Shown: one piece after another, positions 13,733 to 24,300 of the stretch
Layout: the number at the start of each line of letters is the position of its first letter
Numbering within the stretch: the stretch's first letter is position 1
DNA from: Paralichthys olivaceus
Lineage: Eukaryota; Chordata; Actinopteri; Pleuronectiformes; Paralichthyidae
Length of the DNA stretch: 64,000 nucleotides
Direction of reading: 5' to 3'
Assembly (NCBI RefSeq): GCF_024713975.1
Contig: NC_091096.1
Coordinates: 26,995,458-27,059,457, forward strand
Program-made: the position numbers and the translations under genes
Notes under the pieces: model-generated
What the model saw: the letters and a program-made list of their open reading frames with translations, nothing else
Database searches by the model: none
What the model was told of the DNA's origin: nothing

Positions 13733-16700
13733 ATGTGTGTGTGCATGCACAATTTTGATTGGTGCTCTCTCACCTCCAGAACACTTGTGTCTCTCTCTAC
13801 GCTGTATTGAGGTTTAGTTTCTTGATAAGCTCTCTGCTCCCTCACATTCAACATCGACAGAAGCTCCAAGCACTGCCGACTTAGATCTGTAAACACAAAC
13901 ACATAATGTTCATGATGATAACAGAATAAATGCCATGTGCTGGGAGCACAAGATCTATGCAGAAGTATGGAAATGTGTTTTTGAGTTGGAGTTCGGAGCT
14001 GCATTATATGTAATAACTTGACTCTCCAGACAGATCCACTTCACTACACAAATGGAGATGATATCTCTGCAGACATGTCTGGGTCACCTCAAAATCATTC
14101 TACATTATTCAATATTTACCAGAATTTTCTGCTCTGAGCTCCTGGATCTCATTCTCTCTTTCCTGCAGGTTGTCGGTCAGAGCCTTGTTCTCACTCAAAA
14201 TTCTGATTAGAACAACAACAACAATAATGTTACAATCCAAACAGTAAAAATACCACACACAGACATGAGATTGGATGAGAAAGTCAAACCCATTGTATTT
14301 CTGCTCCCAGGATTGTTCAGACTTCTTCATTTGGACCTGGCTGAAGCTGAGCTCCCACTGCAGACTGTTGACCTCCTGTAGGAGATCACGATTGGTATAT
14401 TTGACTTACTTTTGGATAGATAGATATATAGGTGGATAGATGGATGGATGGATTGATGGATAGATACATAGATACATAGATACATAGATACATAGATACA
14501 ATAGAAATTGCTGGCAAGTTTAAGTTGAGTTTTGAATTTGTTTGTGGGGGAGACCATGGTGGCATCTTCTATAATTTTATGGCCTTTTACACCATCTGTC
14601 ATTGTCCTCCAAACGTCAAACTGTGTGCTTACACTCGTATTTGAACATTAGCTGAGAAAGTTTGGGTTAAGAAGAGTCAAATGCTAATTTGAAGTCCCAT
14701 TTGACAAAATTCCAGGTTTGTATCAGAACGTTGAATATAGCTGGTGCCATGTACAAACAGCAAGGCACTGGACTCAGTTCTAGCCTTTAACTAGTCCATG
14801 GTGAAAGCAAAGGAACTACCTTAAACATATTCTATGCAATGAAAACTCTTATATAGAAGATTAAATAGTTTGAAGCAATGAAAGTAATGACTAATAATAA
14901 CCATCTGTATCAAAATGCCATGATTATAACAACTATAAATTTATGCCATCCTAAAATATATTCGGGACTGATACTAATTTTCAGATGCACTCACTGGATA
15001 AGCCTATCTGACAAGCATATCCACTGCGATTGTGTATTTTGGACTTTTCATAGTGAAAATTCAATTCAACATTAAGGTTGTAAGCTGTATTAAAGGGCCC
15101 TCACTGAGAACTGAGAGGGCTGAAAGAGACAAAAATATTCCTGAGCAACACTGAAGTAAAAATACTAGAAATCAATTCAATAAAATGTTATTGTATAGCA
15201 CTAACACACAATATAAATGATCTCAAGACACTTAACATAGTAAGTTCCTAGAGAAACCCGACAGTTTCAACAACTTGCAGCATGAAAGCATGAAGTTACA
15301 CCATCAAACTATTGACACTATTTCTCAGAGCCCCATAGTTTGTCTATGATATACAGGCAAGGATCAGCTACTTCCTGAGTGTTGAGCAGAAACCTGCTCC
15401 TAGAATGTTAAAGCAAACAGACCAAGCCTTTGTTTGAGGAGCATGCACTTATGTGCGCAACAGGAAAGCATTTACGTACCTTCTCCAGAGCCTTGGCCCT
15501 TTCATCACCTTTCTGCAGTAGACTTTTAGTGTGACTTGTGGCTTTGTCAAGAATGGCCTGTGTGAAGAAGAGTCATTTTTACCCATTGATTGAACAAAAT
15601 CAAGACTCTACAGGCTTTTATCTCATTATCATAGAAGCAGTTAGTTCTTTATCTCTGAGGTCAGCTGTTGTTCCTTGGGTGAAGTGATTCAGGTGTTCAT
15701 TTGCTATGCATGTACATTACAGAAGTGGGTGACATGTGCATCTTTATCACCCTGAATTGTAGTTTATTCTAACTCCAACACCTTTACTGTGTTGATACAT
15801 GCTGCACAACATCAGGAGAATATGTCCCTTTCTCACTTGGAAGGCAACACAGGTTCTGGTCCAGGCTTTGGTCATCTTATGCCTAGACTACTGCAACTCC
15901 CTCTTGGCTGGTTTACCTGTGCAATCCGACCGCTGCAGCTCATCCAGAATGCAGCAGCTCAACTGGTCTTCAACCAACCTAAGTTCACTCACACTACTCC
16001 ACTGCTCCGCTCCCTTCACTGGTTACCAGTGGCTGCCCACATCCGCTTCAAGACACTACTTGTGTACCATGCTGTGAACAGATTGGGCCCAGTCTACATC
16101 CAGGACATGGTTAAATCTTACACCCCAGCCCGTCCACTCCGCTCTGTATTGACCAATCAGCTTGCTGCTCCCTCACTGTGAGCTAGCCACTCAAAATCAA
16201 GACTGTTTGCTGTACTGGCTCCTAAATTGTGGAACCAGCTCCCCATAGACACCAGGACAGCAGAAAGTCTACACATCTTCCATTGCAGACTAAAGACACA
16301 TCTCTTCCAACTACACCTTGGTTAAGAAGATGAGGTCTAATAGCCATCGTCAACTCTGGTGTATTAAAAAAAAAAAAAAAAAATTAAGTTTAGTTTGCTC
16401 TTTTATATTGCACTTACATGTAGCACTTGTAGTTTGGCTTTTTTGAAGGCAAATGCACTTACTTGATTCTTGTTGTTCTGAGTTTGTATCCTCATGGTTG
16501 ATGCACTTATTGTAAGTTGCTTTGGATAAAAGCATCAGCTAAATGAAATGTAATGTAATGTTCCAGTAACATGTGTTACAGTGACCAGCTGTTTTAAAAA
16601 TCCCTGTCTGATTAAAATAAATTACAGCTTCAGTAGAAACCAGTGGGTTTGTGGGAGCTACAGAAAGGAAAGAGGGGCCAGACAGTAGTGAGAGACACAC

Positions 16701-17291
16701 TGCTGGATTTGGTCTTTTATTAATTAATTTTCTTAGCAGTATTTTTAGTTTTACATTTTGTCTTTTTCCCTTCTAACAGTTGACAGAAGAAAACATAAGA
16801 ACTGAGTGAGTTTGAGGGAAATTACCTGTGGTAAAATAGCAAGGTCAAAAAAATCCAGCAGAATGAGGCCTGCTAAGCAGCATTTATAATGGATATATTT
16901 GTTCTGGATGGCCTTTCTCCTGAACTACAGAACAGTGAGGTGTAATAAGATGTAGTGCTGAAGTACTTCGGTATGTGTTGTTTTACCTTTCCTTGTAATA
17001 TCTTGAGAGCTTGATATTTGCCTTCCAGGTAACGATGTGCCACCTCCAGCTCACAGCACAAGACATCTATCACCTGTCAACAGAGCGGGAGCATCAGTTA
17101 CAGTTTGGTGTCATGGAGTCAAGAGGACAAAAAGAATTGTAGCTTTTCCTGTTTTTCTTCCCTTTTCCTACCTCACTTGCTTCCAGTATTCTGTCTGTCA
17201 GCTCAGCTTTGGACAGGTCATCAAGGGAGCCTATTGATTCACAGAATACTCTTAAATAAAATATACACAGAAAATACCGTCTAGCAGAGGG

Positions 17292-17322
<31 letters not shown>

Positions 17323-18663
17323 GAATACACTAAGTTGCTTACTTAATTGGAAAAATCTGCATATGCCACCTCCATTATTCTATATGTGGTCTGATGTGAC
17401 GGTCCTGCACTGGAGTGTCCAGCACTGCACCAAAGGTTCAAGTTAATTGAACCTTTGTAAGCAACAGCTAAGCTGCTCTATAATGTAGATTTTGCTATTC
17501 AAACTTATCCAGTGCTGTACTGTGCTCTAGCCTAGCCGGACCAGAACCAACAAAGAGATCTCGTGCCAGATCTAATAAGAGTGTGTTGCTGGAACAGACA
17601 CAAAGACATACATTCAACAAACAAAGTTTTTCCTGAATTGTCAGTGTACATTTTTTTGGCTGTGATAATTTTGGGAAGATATAGGGTTTGTGAAAAATGG
17701 GTCCAATATTTACTCTCCCTCCCTTTTTCTTTGGTTGCAGAGTCTCAGGGTGCTGGACTGATCTCCTTCCCTCTCTGCCAACCTACAGCCACACTTATCT
17801 AGTCTGAATGACATTCCAATGTCCTTGCTGTAGATCCTGAGGAGGTGGATCAATGAGTTCTTGTTCACTCCTGGCGAACACCTTGATGTCATCCATGTAT
17901 AGCAAGTGCAGCTGATGGTTACTCCCCTTCTGAATCTGTTTCTATATCTACTCTGTTATGATCAGGCTGAGGGGGTTCAGGCCTTTGCAGCTGCAGGGTA
18001 AGTGCATCACCTTGTTATATGCAGCACATGAGAGTGACTTGGTGATATGGCTAGCACTGATGTTTTCTTGATTAAGGCTATCGATTAAATGTAGGCCTTG
18101 TGTGGTGATTTGGCTCGTCTTGGTGATTGCTCTGTCAGCCAGTAACTTTGACCCTCTGGTATTGCTTCTAATGCCCCTGTGAGCTTTGCTCATGAATTGA
18201 CTCATGGGTCACTTGTCTCCTTAACTTAGCTGCTATAGGCTTGAGAGGAGCAGCTTAGCAGCCCTCATATTTGTGCTGCAAGGCAATCATGGAGAACTGT
18301 TAGCTTTTTCAAACAGATCATGTTTGGTCCAGCTTTTCATTTCTGAAACCCACTGTCTGCTATTGTTATGTCCACTGGCACTTGCACCGGGCAGTTCAGC
18401 ACAAACACACACACGACATTCTTACCACTGAGTGGCACCCTCCAGTATGATCCCTGATATCTCTTTCCAGCAATCCAAGCTGTCACTCCTGCCTGACTGC
18501 TGCACCGGAGAAGCTCTGCTTGGGGCAGCAGGATCTCTGAGAGAGCAGCGGAACTTTGGCTCTTCTTACTTGTGGAGCCTGATGATGCTCTGACACCCAA
18601 TCCATCACCCAGGTCTCCATCCACCATGTCATCATCCAGGTTGAAGACCTGACTGACCTCCAT
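9276..18663 (-). CDS. ccdc125: Coiled-coil domain-containing protein 125
   Basis: Coding exons 5' to 3' are 18663-18426, 17248-17172, 17073-16987, 15557-15480, 14375-14290, 14202-14120, 13886-13774, 13171-13067, 12561-12407, 11698-11590 and 9671-9276. They join in frame to 508 aa, against 511 in human CCDC125. Recognisable parts are the acidic N-terminus (DDDMVDGDLGDGLG), a coiled coil from about residue 85 to 250 (SLQWELSFSQ, LTDNLQERENEIQEL), a cysteine cluster near 257-272 (LAVMGACRCLG...CPCSR), MVADAFRIAFEQQL near 302-315 and ALAHQRKVSIML near 384-395. Human CCDC125 has been linked to cell motility and cytoplasmic signalling; no enzymatic domain is visible. Two donors are weak (GTTTGA after 14290, GTCTGC after 12407), but phase and homology support them. 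Introns carry LINE, hAT and MITE insertions. The serine/glutamine-rich C-terminus is divergent. Confidence 0.93.
10208..10960. mobile_element. hAT-like DNA transposon fossil
   Basis: The segment opens with CAGGGGCGGCTGG, a typical hAT terminus, followed by a GC-rich subterminal stretch (GGGCGCCGCCCTCCC). The interior at about 10560-10720 is similar to 57570-57680, so it belongs to a dispersed family. No transposase is readable and the other terminus was not found. It lies in the last CCDC125 intron. Confidence 0.45.
11980..12213 (+). repeat. Short DNA transposon family 'AGTGTGTAAG', copy 1 (deleted)
   Basis: Shares GATATCTAGTGGTGAAG, the ATGTTGCAGCTGAA block and an inverted terminus (CCTAAATCTTACAC...AACCTTTAA) with the copies at 18762, 25714 and 56864. 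The middle of about 130 bp is missing compared with the full copies. It lies in a CCDC125 intron. Confidence 0.75.
13674..13729. repeat. (TG)n microsatellite
   Basis: About 28 uninterrupted TG units in a CCDC125 intron, followed by imperfect GCATG units. It creates a spurious poly-HT reading frame on the minus strand. Confidence 0.95.
14413..14498. repeat. Compound GATA / GATACATA tandem repeat
   Basis: GATA and GGAT tetranucleotides grade into about four and a half copies of the 8-mer ATACATAG at 14464-14498. It lies in a CCDC125 intron close to the exon at 14290-14375. Confidence 0.9.
15800..16560 (+). mobile_element. LINE 3' fragment (L2-like) with ORF2 C-terminus
   Basis: The plus strand encodes the post-RT region of a non-LTR element: LQLIQNAAAQLVF, then LLRSLHWLPVAAHIRFKTL and LGPVYIQDMV. 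A 3' UTR and the fish tail TTGGATAAAAGCATCAGCTA plus ATGTAATGTAATG follow. Frames shift around 16180. It is 5'-truncated and inserted antisense in a CCDC125 intron. A related pair of fragments lies at 23440-24310. Confidence 0.85.
17716..18230 (-). mobile_element. Non-LTR retrotransposon RT fragment with YMDD box
   Basis: The minus strand reads LLYMDDIKVFARSEQELI (catalytic YMDD at 17888-17899), preceded by GLNPLSLIIT and a RGSKLLADRAITK stretch. This matches a fish LINE RT of the type 'GLNPLSxIIxxxGYGYxLRxGxxISHLLYMDDIKLYAxxExxIDSLI'. The region between the DRAITK and GLNPLS motifs is deleted, and stops interrupt the frame. It lies in the first coding intron of CCDC125. Confidence 0.7.
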
Positions 18664-18761
18664 TTGAACCAGGTCAAACTTAACCTGGATTTGTTAAACC
18701 TGCAAAACAATATAGTGATTTCTCAAACATTAGCGGTTGATTTAAAACACACACAAAATAT

Positions 18762-19136
18762 TTAAAGGTATAGTGTGTATAATTTAGTCAAAGCTAGTGT
18801 TGAAATTGCATGTTGCAGCTGAACACCCCTCACCTCACCCTCTCCTTCCAAACATGAAAAAAAAACTGTGGTAGCCTTCAGTTGTCATAAAAACTCAAAA
18901 GGTGTTTAGTTTGTCCAGTCTGGACTAATGTAAAAAACATGGCGGCCTCCGTAGAGATGGTCCCCTTGATGTAAATATAAAGTATTTAAATATAAAGAGC
19001 CTTTTCTGGGGTAAAGAAAACTGCAATTCATACAATTTAGATGAAACGAACTAGTGAAAACATCATGAGGATTATTTTACATTAAATTTCTGCCAATAGT
19101 TCATCATCACCTAAATCTTACACACTGGACCTTTAA
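18762..19136 (+). repeat. Short DNA transposon family 'AGTGTGTAAG', copy 2
   Basis: Full-length copy of about 375 bp with inverted termini: TTAAAGGTATAGTGTGTA on the left and CTTACACACTGGACCTTTAA on the right. It has no coding capacity, consistent with a MITE. It lies just upstream of the first CCDC125 coding exon. Confidence 0.85.
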
Positions 19137-19809
19137 ACCTACTTCAGTCCATGATATGACTCATCAAGGCCACCCAGGACTATCTCTAAAACAGTTTTAT
19201 TTGTATTAATTACATGATTTGTCATTTTTGTTTTATTTTAAGCATCCTTTGCATGTGGAAATATCTAAATTGCTCACAGCACACATAAATCAAACCATTT
19301 GTTCCATATTTAGCTTCCAGTTCACATTTGGATAAATCTCAGTGCTCAGTACTGACATTATTCCAAATAGGTTTGCATTTAACATTAAAATTGTGTCTTA
19401 TGGGTAAATGTACTCAGTACCTACTACAAGAGCTGAAAATGAATACCATTGTCCAGGTTGCGGTTTACCAGAGCTATAGGTTTTTTCAATCATGTGGCAA
19501 AAGATGAACATTTTGTTAAAATACTTATACACATATAATGTCCTGAACAAGTTTATTTGTCAAACACTGAGCAGAATTAAGTGTGTGGTTTACAAATATA
19601 CAGAATTTTCTCATAGATGTAATGATATTGTACCACTGTTTCCTGCCCACTCATTGGGTGTGAATCTTCATGAGGCAGCCTCAACGTCTCTGTTGCTTCA
19701 TCATGCTAATTATAAATGAAAGTATATTTGAAACTTCAACTGACTGTAAAATTATGAGACTCAGCTTTCTGACTTTGTGTCTATCATGTACTTAATATTT
19801 AGTGCATAA

Positions 19810-20047
19810 TATGGTTGGTCACTATCCAGGGGGTCGGCGGTTCGACGCCAGTCCGATGCACCTTGGGCAAGATGCAGATTGCCCCTGTTGTCTTTGAGAG
19901 TGTGAGTGATGCGTGCATGACAAAGAGATGTGTGAAAGAGAGATGCATTGTATGAATGCGTGTGAATGGGCGAATGACACACGCTGTACTGTCAAGCGCT
20001 TTAAGTGGTCATCAAGTCTAGATAAGTGCTATATAAATACAAACCAA
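19810..20047 (+). mobile_element. tRNA-derived SINE
   Basis: The head carries a B-box-like GGTTCGACGCC within GGGGGTCGGCGGTTCGACGC. The body includes GCACCTTGGGCAAGATGCAG. The 3' end is CAAGCGCTTTAAGTGGTCAT...GTGCTATATAAATACA, the usual tail of a common fish SINE. It sits about 110 bp downstream of the donor that ends the putative CCDC125 first exon. Confidence 0.75.
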
Positions 20048-20156
20048 TTACTATTCAGTGCGAGTGTCTTGCGCTGCAGTATTTCATCATGAGTAAAAGA
20101 TGTCTCGCCTACCTTGGTTTTTATTTAATTAGTCTAATAAGTCTGATTCCTCTTAC

Positions 20157-20400
20157 CTGTATTTACAGCAGTGATGTTCCCCGGTGCGATCGAGTCTCCA
20201 CCGAACCAGACTTAATTTAAGGTAAGTAACTACAAGTTAACTGCGAAGTCGGAGAAACGACTATTTCACAGTCCAGCATTACGACATCCACTGTTCACTT
20301 CACCTTCAGTGTCAGCACAGAGCGACACCTGCAACTACTTCCGGTCGTTACCTTCAAAATAAACAAGTTCGAGGAACGTATCCATCTTCACAAAAATCCC
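20157..20400 (-). promoter_or_regulatory. ccdc125: CCDC125 non-coding first exon and promoter
   Basis: On the minus strand a strong donor (AAATACAG|GTAAGAG) ends a putative 5' UTR exon at 20157. The first coding exon has an acceptor at 18699 (TTTTGCAG) and 36 nt of 5' UTR before the ATG. An ETS-type site (ACTTCCGG on plus) lies near 20336-20343, and the region is relatively CpG-rich for the window, as expected of a housekeeping promoter. The transcription start is not determined. The RAD17 3' end lies only about 0.5 kb upstream. Confidence 0.55.
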
Positions 20401-20807
20401 ATTTAACCTGTGAAAGAAAATAGTGTATGGTGTAAAACGCATTAATAAGAATGAAATAGATATTTCAGTCAAACTTTTACAATAAAAATGTTAATTACAA
20501 ATAGTACATCATGTGGTATTGGAACCACGTTTACTTAAGTAATAGTTTGTTAGTAATAAGTATTTATAGAAGCATTATCCAATCATTTAGGTACGTATGT
20601 AAGAATCATTCCATTACTTTAGTTTAAACTGGAAGCACTTCATAGATTTACAGCTTTGGGTGAGTGAGAGTGAGTCACCATCACCACAGGGATTATTTAA
20701 AGGAGCTTCATGTAAAATTGCTGTGTAAATATTGAATGAGAGGGTGTGTGAAAGGAGGGTATAAAAACATTGTGTTCAAGATGAATGATAAGCTTCTCGA
20801 ACATTGT

Positions 20808-20813
20808 TTTTAT
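20808..20813 (-). terminator. rad17: Candidate RAD17 polyadenylation signal
   Basis: AATAAA on the minus strand (TTTATT on plus), about 530 bp past the RAD17 stop codon. It is the best-placed signal before the CCDC125 promoter, but its use is unproven. Confidence 0.35.
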
Positions 20814-20927
20814 TCACAGTCTTATTGAGATTCAAACAATATATCCCTCAATAAGCATTATTGTAATATTTCTTATTTTCCACCATCAAGAAAAAGTGAA
20901 ACAAGGATTTCAGTTTCAGCTGGGGTT

Positions 20928-20955
20928 TGAGCCTGGACAGAATGCTCCAGGCTCA
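20928..20955. repeat. Perfect 10-bp stem hairpin downstream of RAD17
   Basis: TGAGCCTGGA and TCCAGGCTCA form a perfect inverted repeat around an 8-nt loop. It lies between the RAD17 stop codon (21342) and its candidate poly(A) signal (20808), so it would fall in the 3' UTR. Confidence 0.8.
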
Positions 20956-21341
20956 ACAATCACTCATCAAAACAAAAAGATGCAATTTACAAAAACAACA
21001 AATGCTGAACGCACACTTAGAACTAATAAATACTGATGATTTTTTAGCTGCTAGAACTGAACTGGTAAAGGTCACTTTGGAAGATTATTATACTTAATCT
21101 GTATGATTTCAATATGTGACAAGATACAGGATCCCATTCAATTCAGACTTTACAAGACAACGATCCCGTTTGGAAACTTATTTTGAACATATGACATCAC
21201 ATCTCATATGTACTCATAGTATTATTTCACGTGGCCTTAACTTCCTCCAGGCTAAACACTTACTAAAAAATACAAACTGGACAAAGGAAAAGTGAAATTG
21301 TGTCACAGTATGACAGTGGATGTATGGTGGAGCTGTCTGTG

Positions 21342-24300
21342 TCAGTCACTGTCATATTCCTCGATGTTCAAGCCCTCCTCCTCCAAAAGAACTTGACTTG
21401 TAGTAGGTTGAGGCTGACTGGCTGGCAAACCATCCTCAGTTCCACCATGGACTACCTCTTTTTCCTCCTGCTCCTCCTCACCATCTGTTTCCAGCTGTCC
21501 TGGCTCTTTATCTGTCAGAGCCTCCAGTTTTAATCTTGATACGGACAACACAAAATCAATTAGAGAAATAAAGGCAAAGTATAAAAGGTATGATCTAATA
21601 CAATTTACACCAGTAACATAGAAAGCTACATAGCTCAGACTGAATAAAGTATATTTTCATGACATGTCATCATCATTTGTGCCTAAGGTAACTATATTAC
21701 TATGGATACCCATGGATTAACAATCAGTGGTGCAGATGTTTAGATGGAGAGCAAATTCATTATGTGATACATAGTGCCACCTACCTGTTCAGAAACTCCA
21801 CAGGCCTAAATAACTCAGTTTGCTATGTGGGTTAATTTCCTGTTATGTCAGCACTGACTGCACACACTTTAGCCGCCCTCAGAGTGGAGGTCTCACTAAG
21901 GAATGTTTATAATAAATTTGTTAAAATAATGTAATAATCCATACAAGTATTATTAAGATATATTTAAAGCATGATAATTATTTTTGATAATTAACACTTT
22001 TAAAGTAAATAATATTTTAGTTAAATTTGTACTAAAAAGTTCTTAAATAGAAAGCACTTTAAATAAATAAAAATGAGTCTTAAAACATAACTTTGTTTAA
22101 TTTTGGAATAAAGAATTAATAAGAGCTTCACTGTGAGGACAGATAATTATTTAGGAAGATGTAAATTATCATTTGGTACAGATGTAAATATGGTAATTGT
22201 TATGGAATTTTCATAGACACTGTCTCTTGTCCTCTCTGGGGCAGAGTGCAACAGGCTGTTGTGTTTGGGAAGTGCTAGAGCTGCCAAAGGTCAAAGCCTT
22301 CACTCCCTAGACGTCACAGATATGAGACTGCGTAAGCAGGCAATACTGTCTCCATAACTAGTAAATACATTTGATTGTTTAGGAACAAGCACACCCATAG
22401 ATTAAATGATCTGTTGGGGTTTAAAGTGTGACTGCAGGAAAGCAGACTTCAGAATATGAGAGAGCATCATGCACAGATGTTGTATGGATGAATTCTGATG
22501 TTCTCCTTGGCCAAGCGTCAATAAATATTTTAGCATAAGACATCAAAGGGCTCCTGAATGCTTTCTTCATTGATGAGGTGACCATTGATCAGCAGATTTT
22601 CCACAACAGTAATTATTAGTGATATTGTTTTTAGGTGATATTGCACACTCCTATCAAGGTTCATTAGAGCAAACCTTGAAATAGTAGATCTGTCACTGTT
22701 AGATGAAGTCAGAATATTTCTTTAATGAAACTCAAAATATCAAAAGGTGCCACATAATTGCAAAGTTTCATGAGGTAATTCAAAATGGTTTTCAAGTTCT
22801 GCTCTGGTAATATGGAAATTGAATTATTACAGACAGACTGATCAGCCCCAATAATAGTCAATAATATATATTAGGTGATGGAATTATAAGATGCTGGTTC
22901 AGGACAACACTGCGTAATGTTCCTGTCACTGTTTTGATTCCAGCTCTTCATATATTCCACTACTCTCCACTGTAAGCAGGAAATTACAGACTAATGCTAT
23001 ACAGGCTGGTCAGATCTTTGGCAATGCAGACTCTAGGGTCATGGTAACTTTTCTTGAATCCAATTGGATTATGTGAAGATAAAATGTGTTGTACCTGATA
23101 GAGAAGCTCCTCAGTGACATCTGACCCACGTCCTGGATAAATGCTATCTGAGCTGAGGGAAACAGTGTATCACAGAACACAAAGATTAGTAAAGGTTCAT
23201 GAACTGGAAGACTCTTTCAACAGTTCTGTTGTTGTTTGTCGTCTGTCTCCAGACTTACAGGGTCACTGTGACCTTTACCTTAAGTTAAGTTTCAATGGTG
23301 AGTTCATCTTTGAGTCCATGCGACAACTTGTCAAAATTTGAAGAAATTCCCTAAAAGCACATTTGATGTTCATGAAAAAAACATGTTTTGTGAACCCCCT
23401 GTGACCTTTGACCACCTAAATGGAATCAATTAGTCGAACATTTGTGCCATATTTCCCTCACACTCCTCCGCTCCCTTCACTGGTTACCAGTGGCTGCTCT
23501 CATCTGTTTCAAAACACTTGTACTTGCGTCCCGTGCTGTGAACAGATTAGGTCCAGCCTACATCCAAGACATGGTCAAACCTTGCACCCCAGCCCATCCA
23601 TTGCACTCTTCATCCGCCAATCGGCTCGCTGCTCCCTCACTGTGAGCTAGCCACTCTACCTAAGGTAACTATATTACTATGGATACCCATGGATTAACAA
23701 TCAATGGTGCAGTCTTTCAGATGGAGGAAACATAATGAAGTCAGCAGGTTATTTAACCAAAGAATAGAAAAATATTTCAAAGAATCTATATCGGTCTATC
23801 AAGTCGTACATTATTGCTTCTTTCTGACATGCACTAAACTTTGGAGATCCTTTGCAGTTTCTCTAGAGGAGGTGTATGTGTAAACACAAATGACTGCATA
23901 ACACAAAAACCTCCAAATTTCTCTTCATGAAAACAGCAGTGCCATTCCTGTAGAAGATGCCTATGAGGACTTCAAGAAAGTTCAGTCAATCGGCTTGCTG
24001 CTCCCTCAGTGCGAGGGACCCCAACCACTCAACAAAATTACTGTTTGCTTTCCTGTCTCCTAAATGTTGGAACCAGCTCCCCATTGACACCAGGACAGCA
24101 GAAAATCGAAACATCTTTCGCTGCAGACTAAAGACACATCTCTTCCGAATACACCTTGGTTAAGAAGATGATATCTAATAATCATCGTCAACTCTGGTGT
24201 TTACATTTATCAAAAAAAATGTTGCTGTTCTGGGTTTGTATGCTCATGGTTGAATGCACTTATTGTAAGTCACTTTGGATAAAAGTGTCCGCTAAATTAA

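Noticed and set aside
13501..14004. 167-aa minus-strand ORF with poly-HT
   Set aside because: It runs through a (TG)n intronic microsatellite. Only 13774-13886 is a CCDC125 exon.
19810..20047. A tRNA gene (B-box-like GGTTCGACGCC)
   Set aside because: No cloverleaf can be drawn around it, and the body and 3' end are those of a fish SINE.
20026..20220. Plus-strand exon ending at the donor TTTAAG|GTAAGTAA near 20221
   Set aside because: No plus-strand gene is recognisable here. The region fits the CCDC125 first exon on the minus strand, so the donor may be chance or a divergent non-coding transcript.
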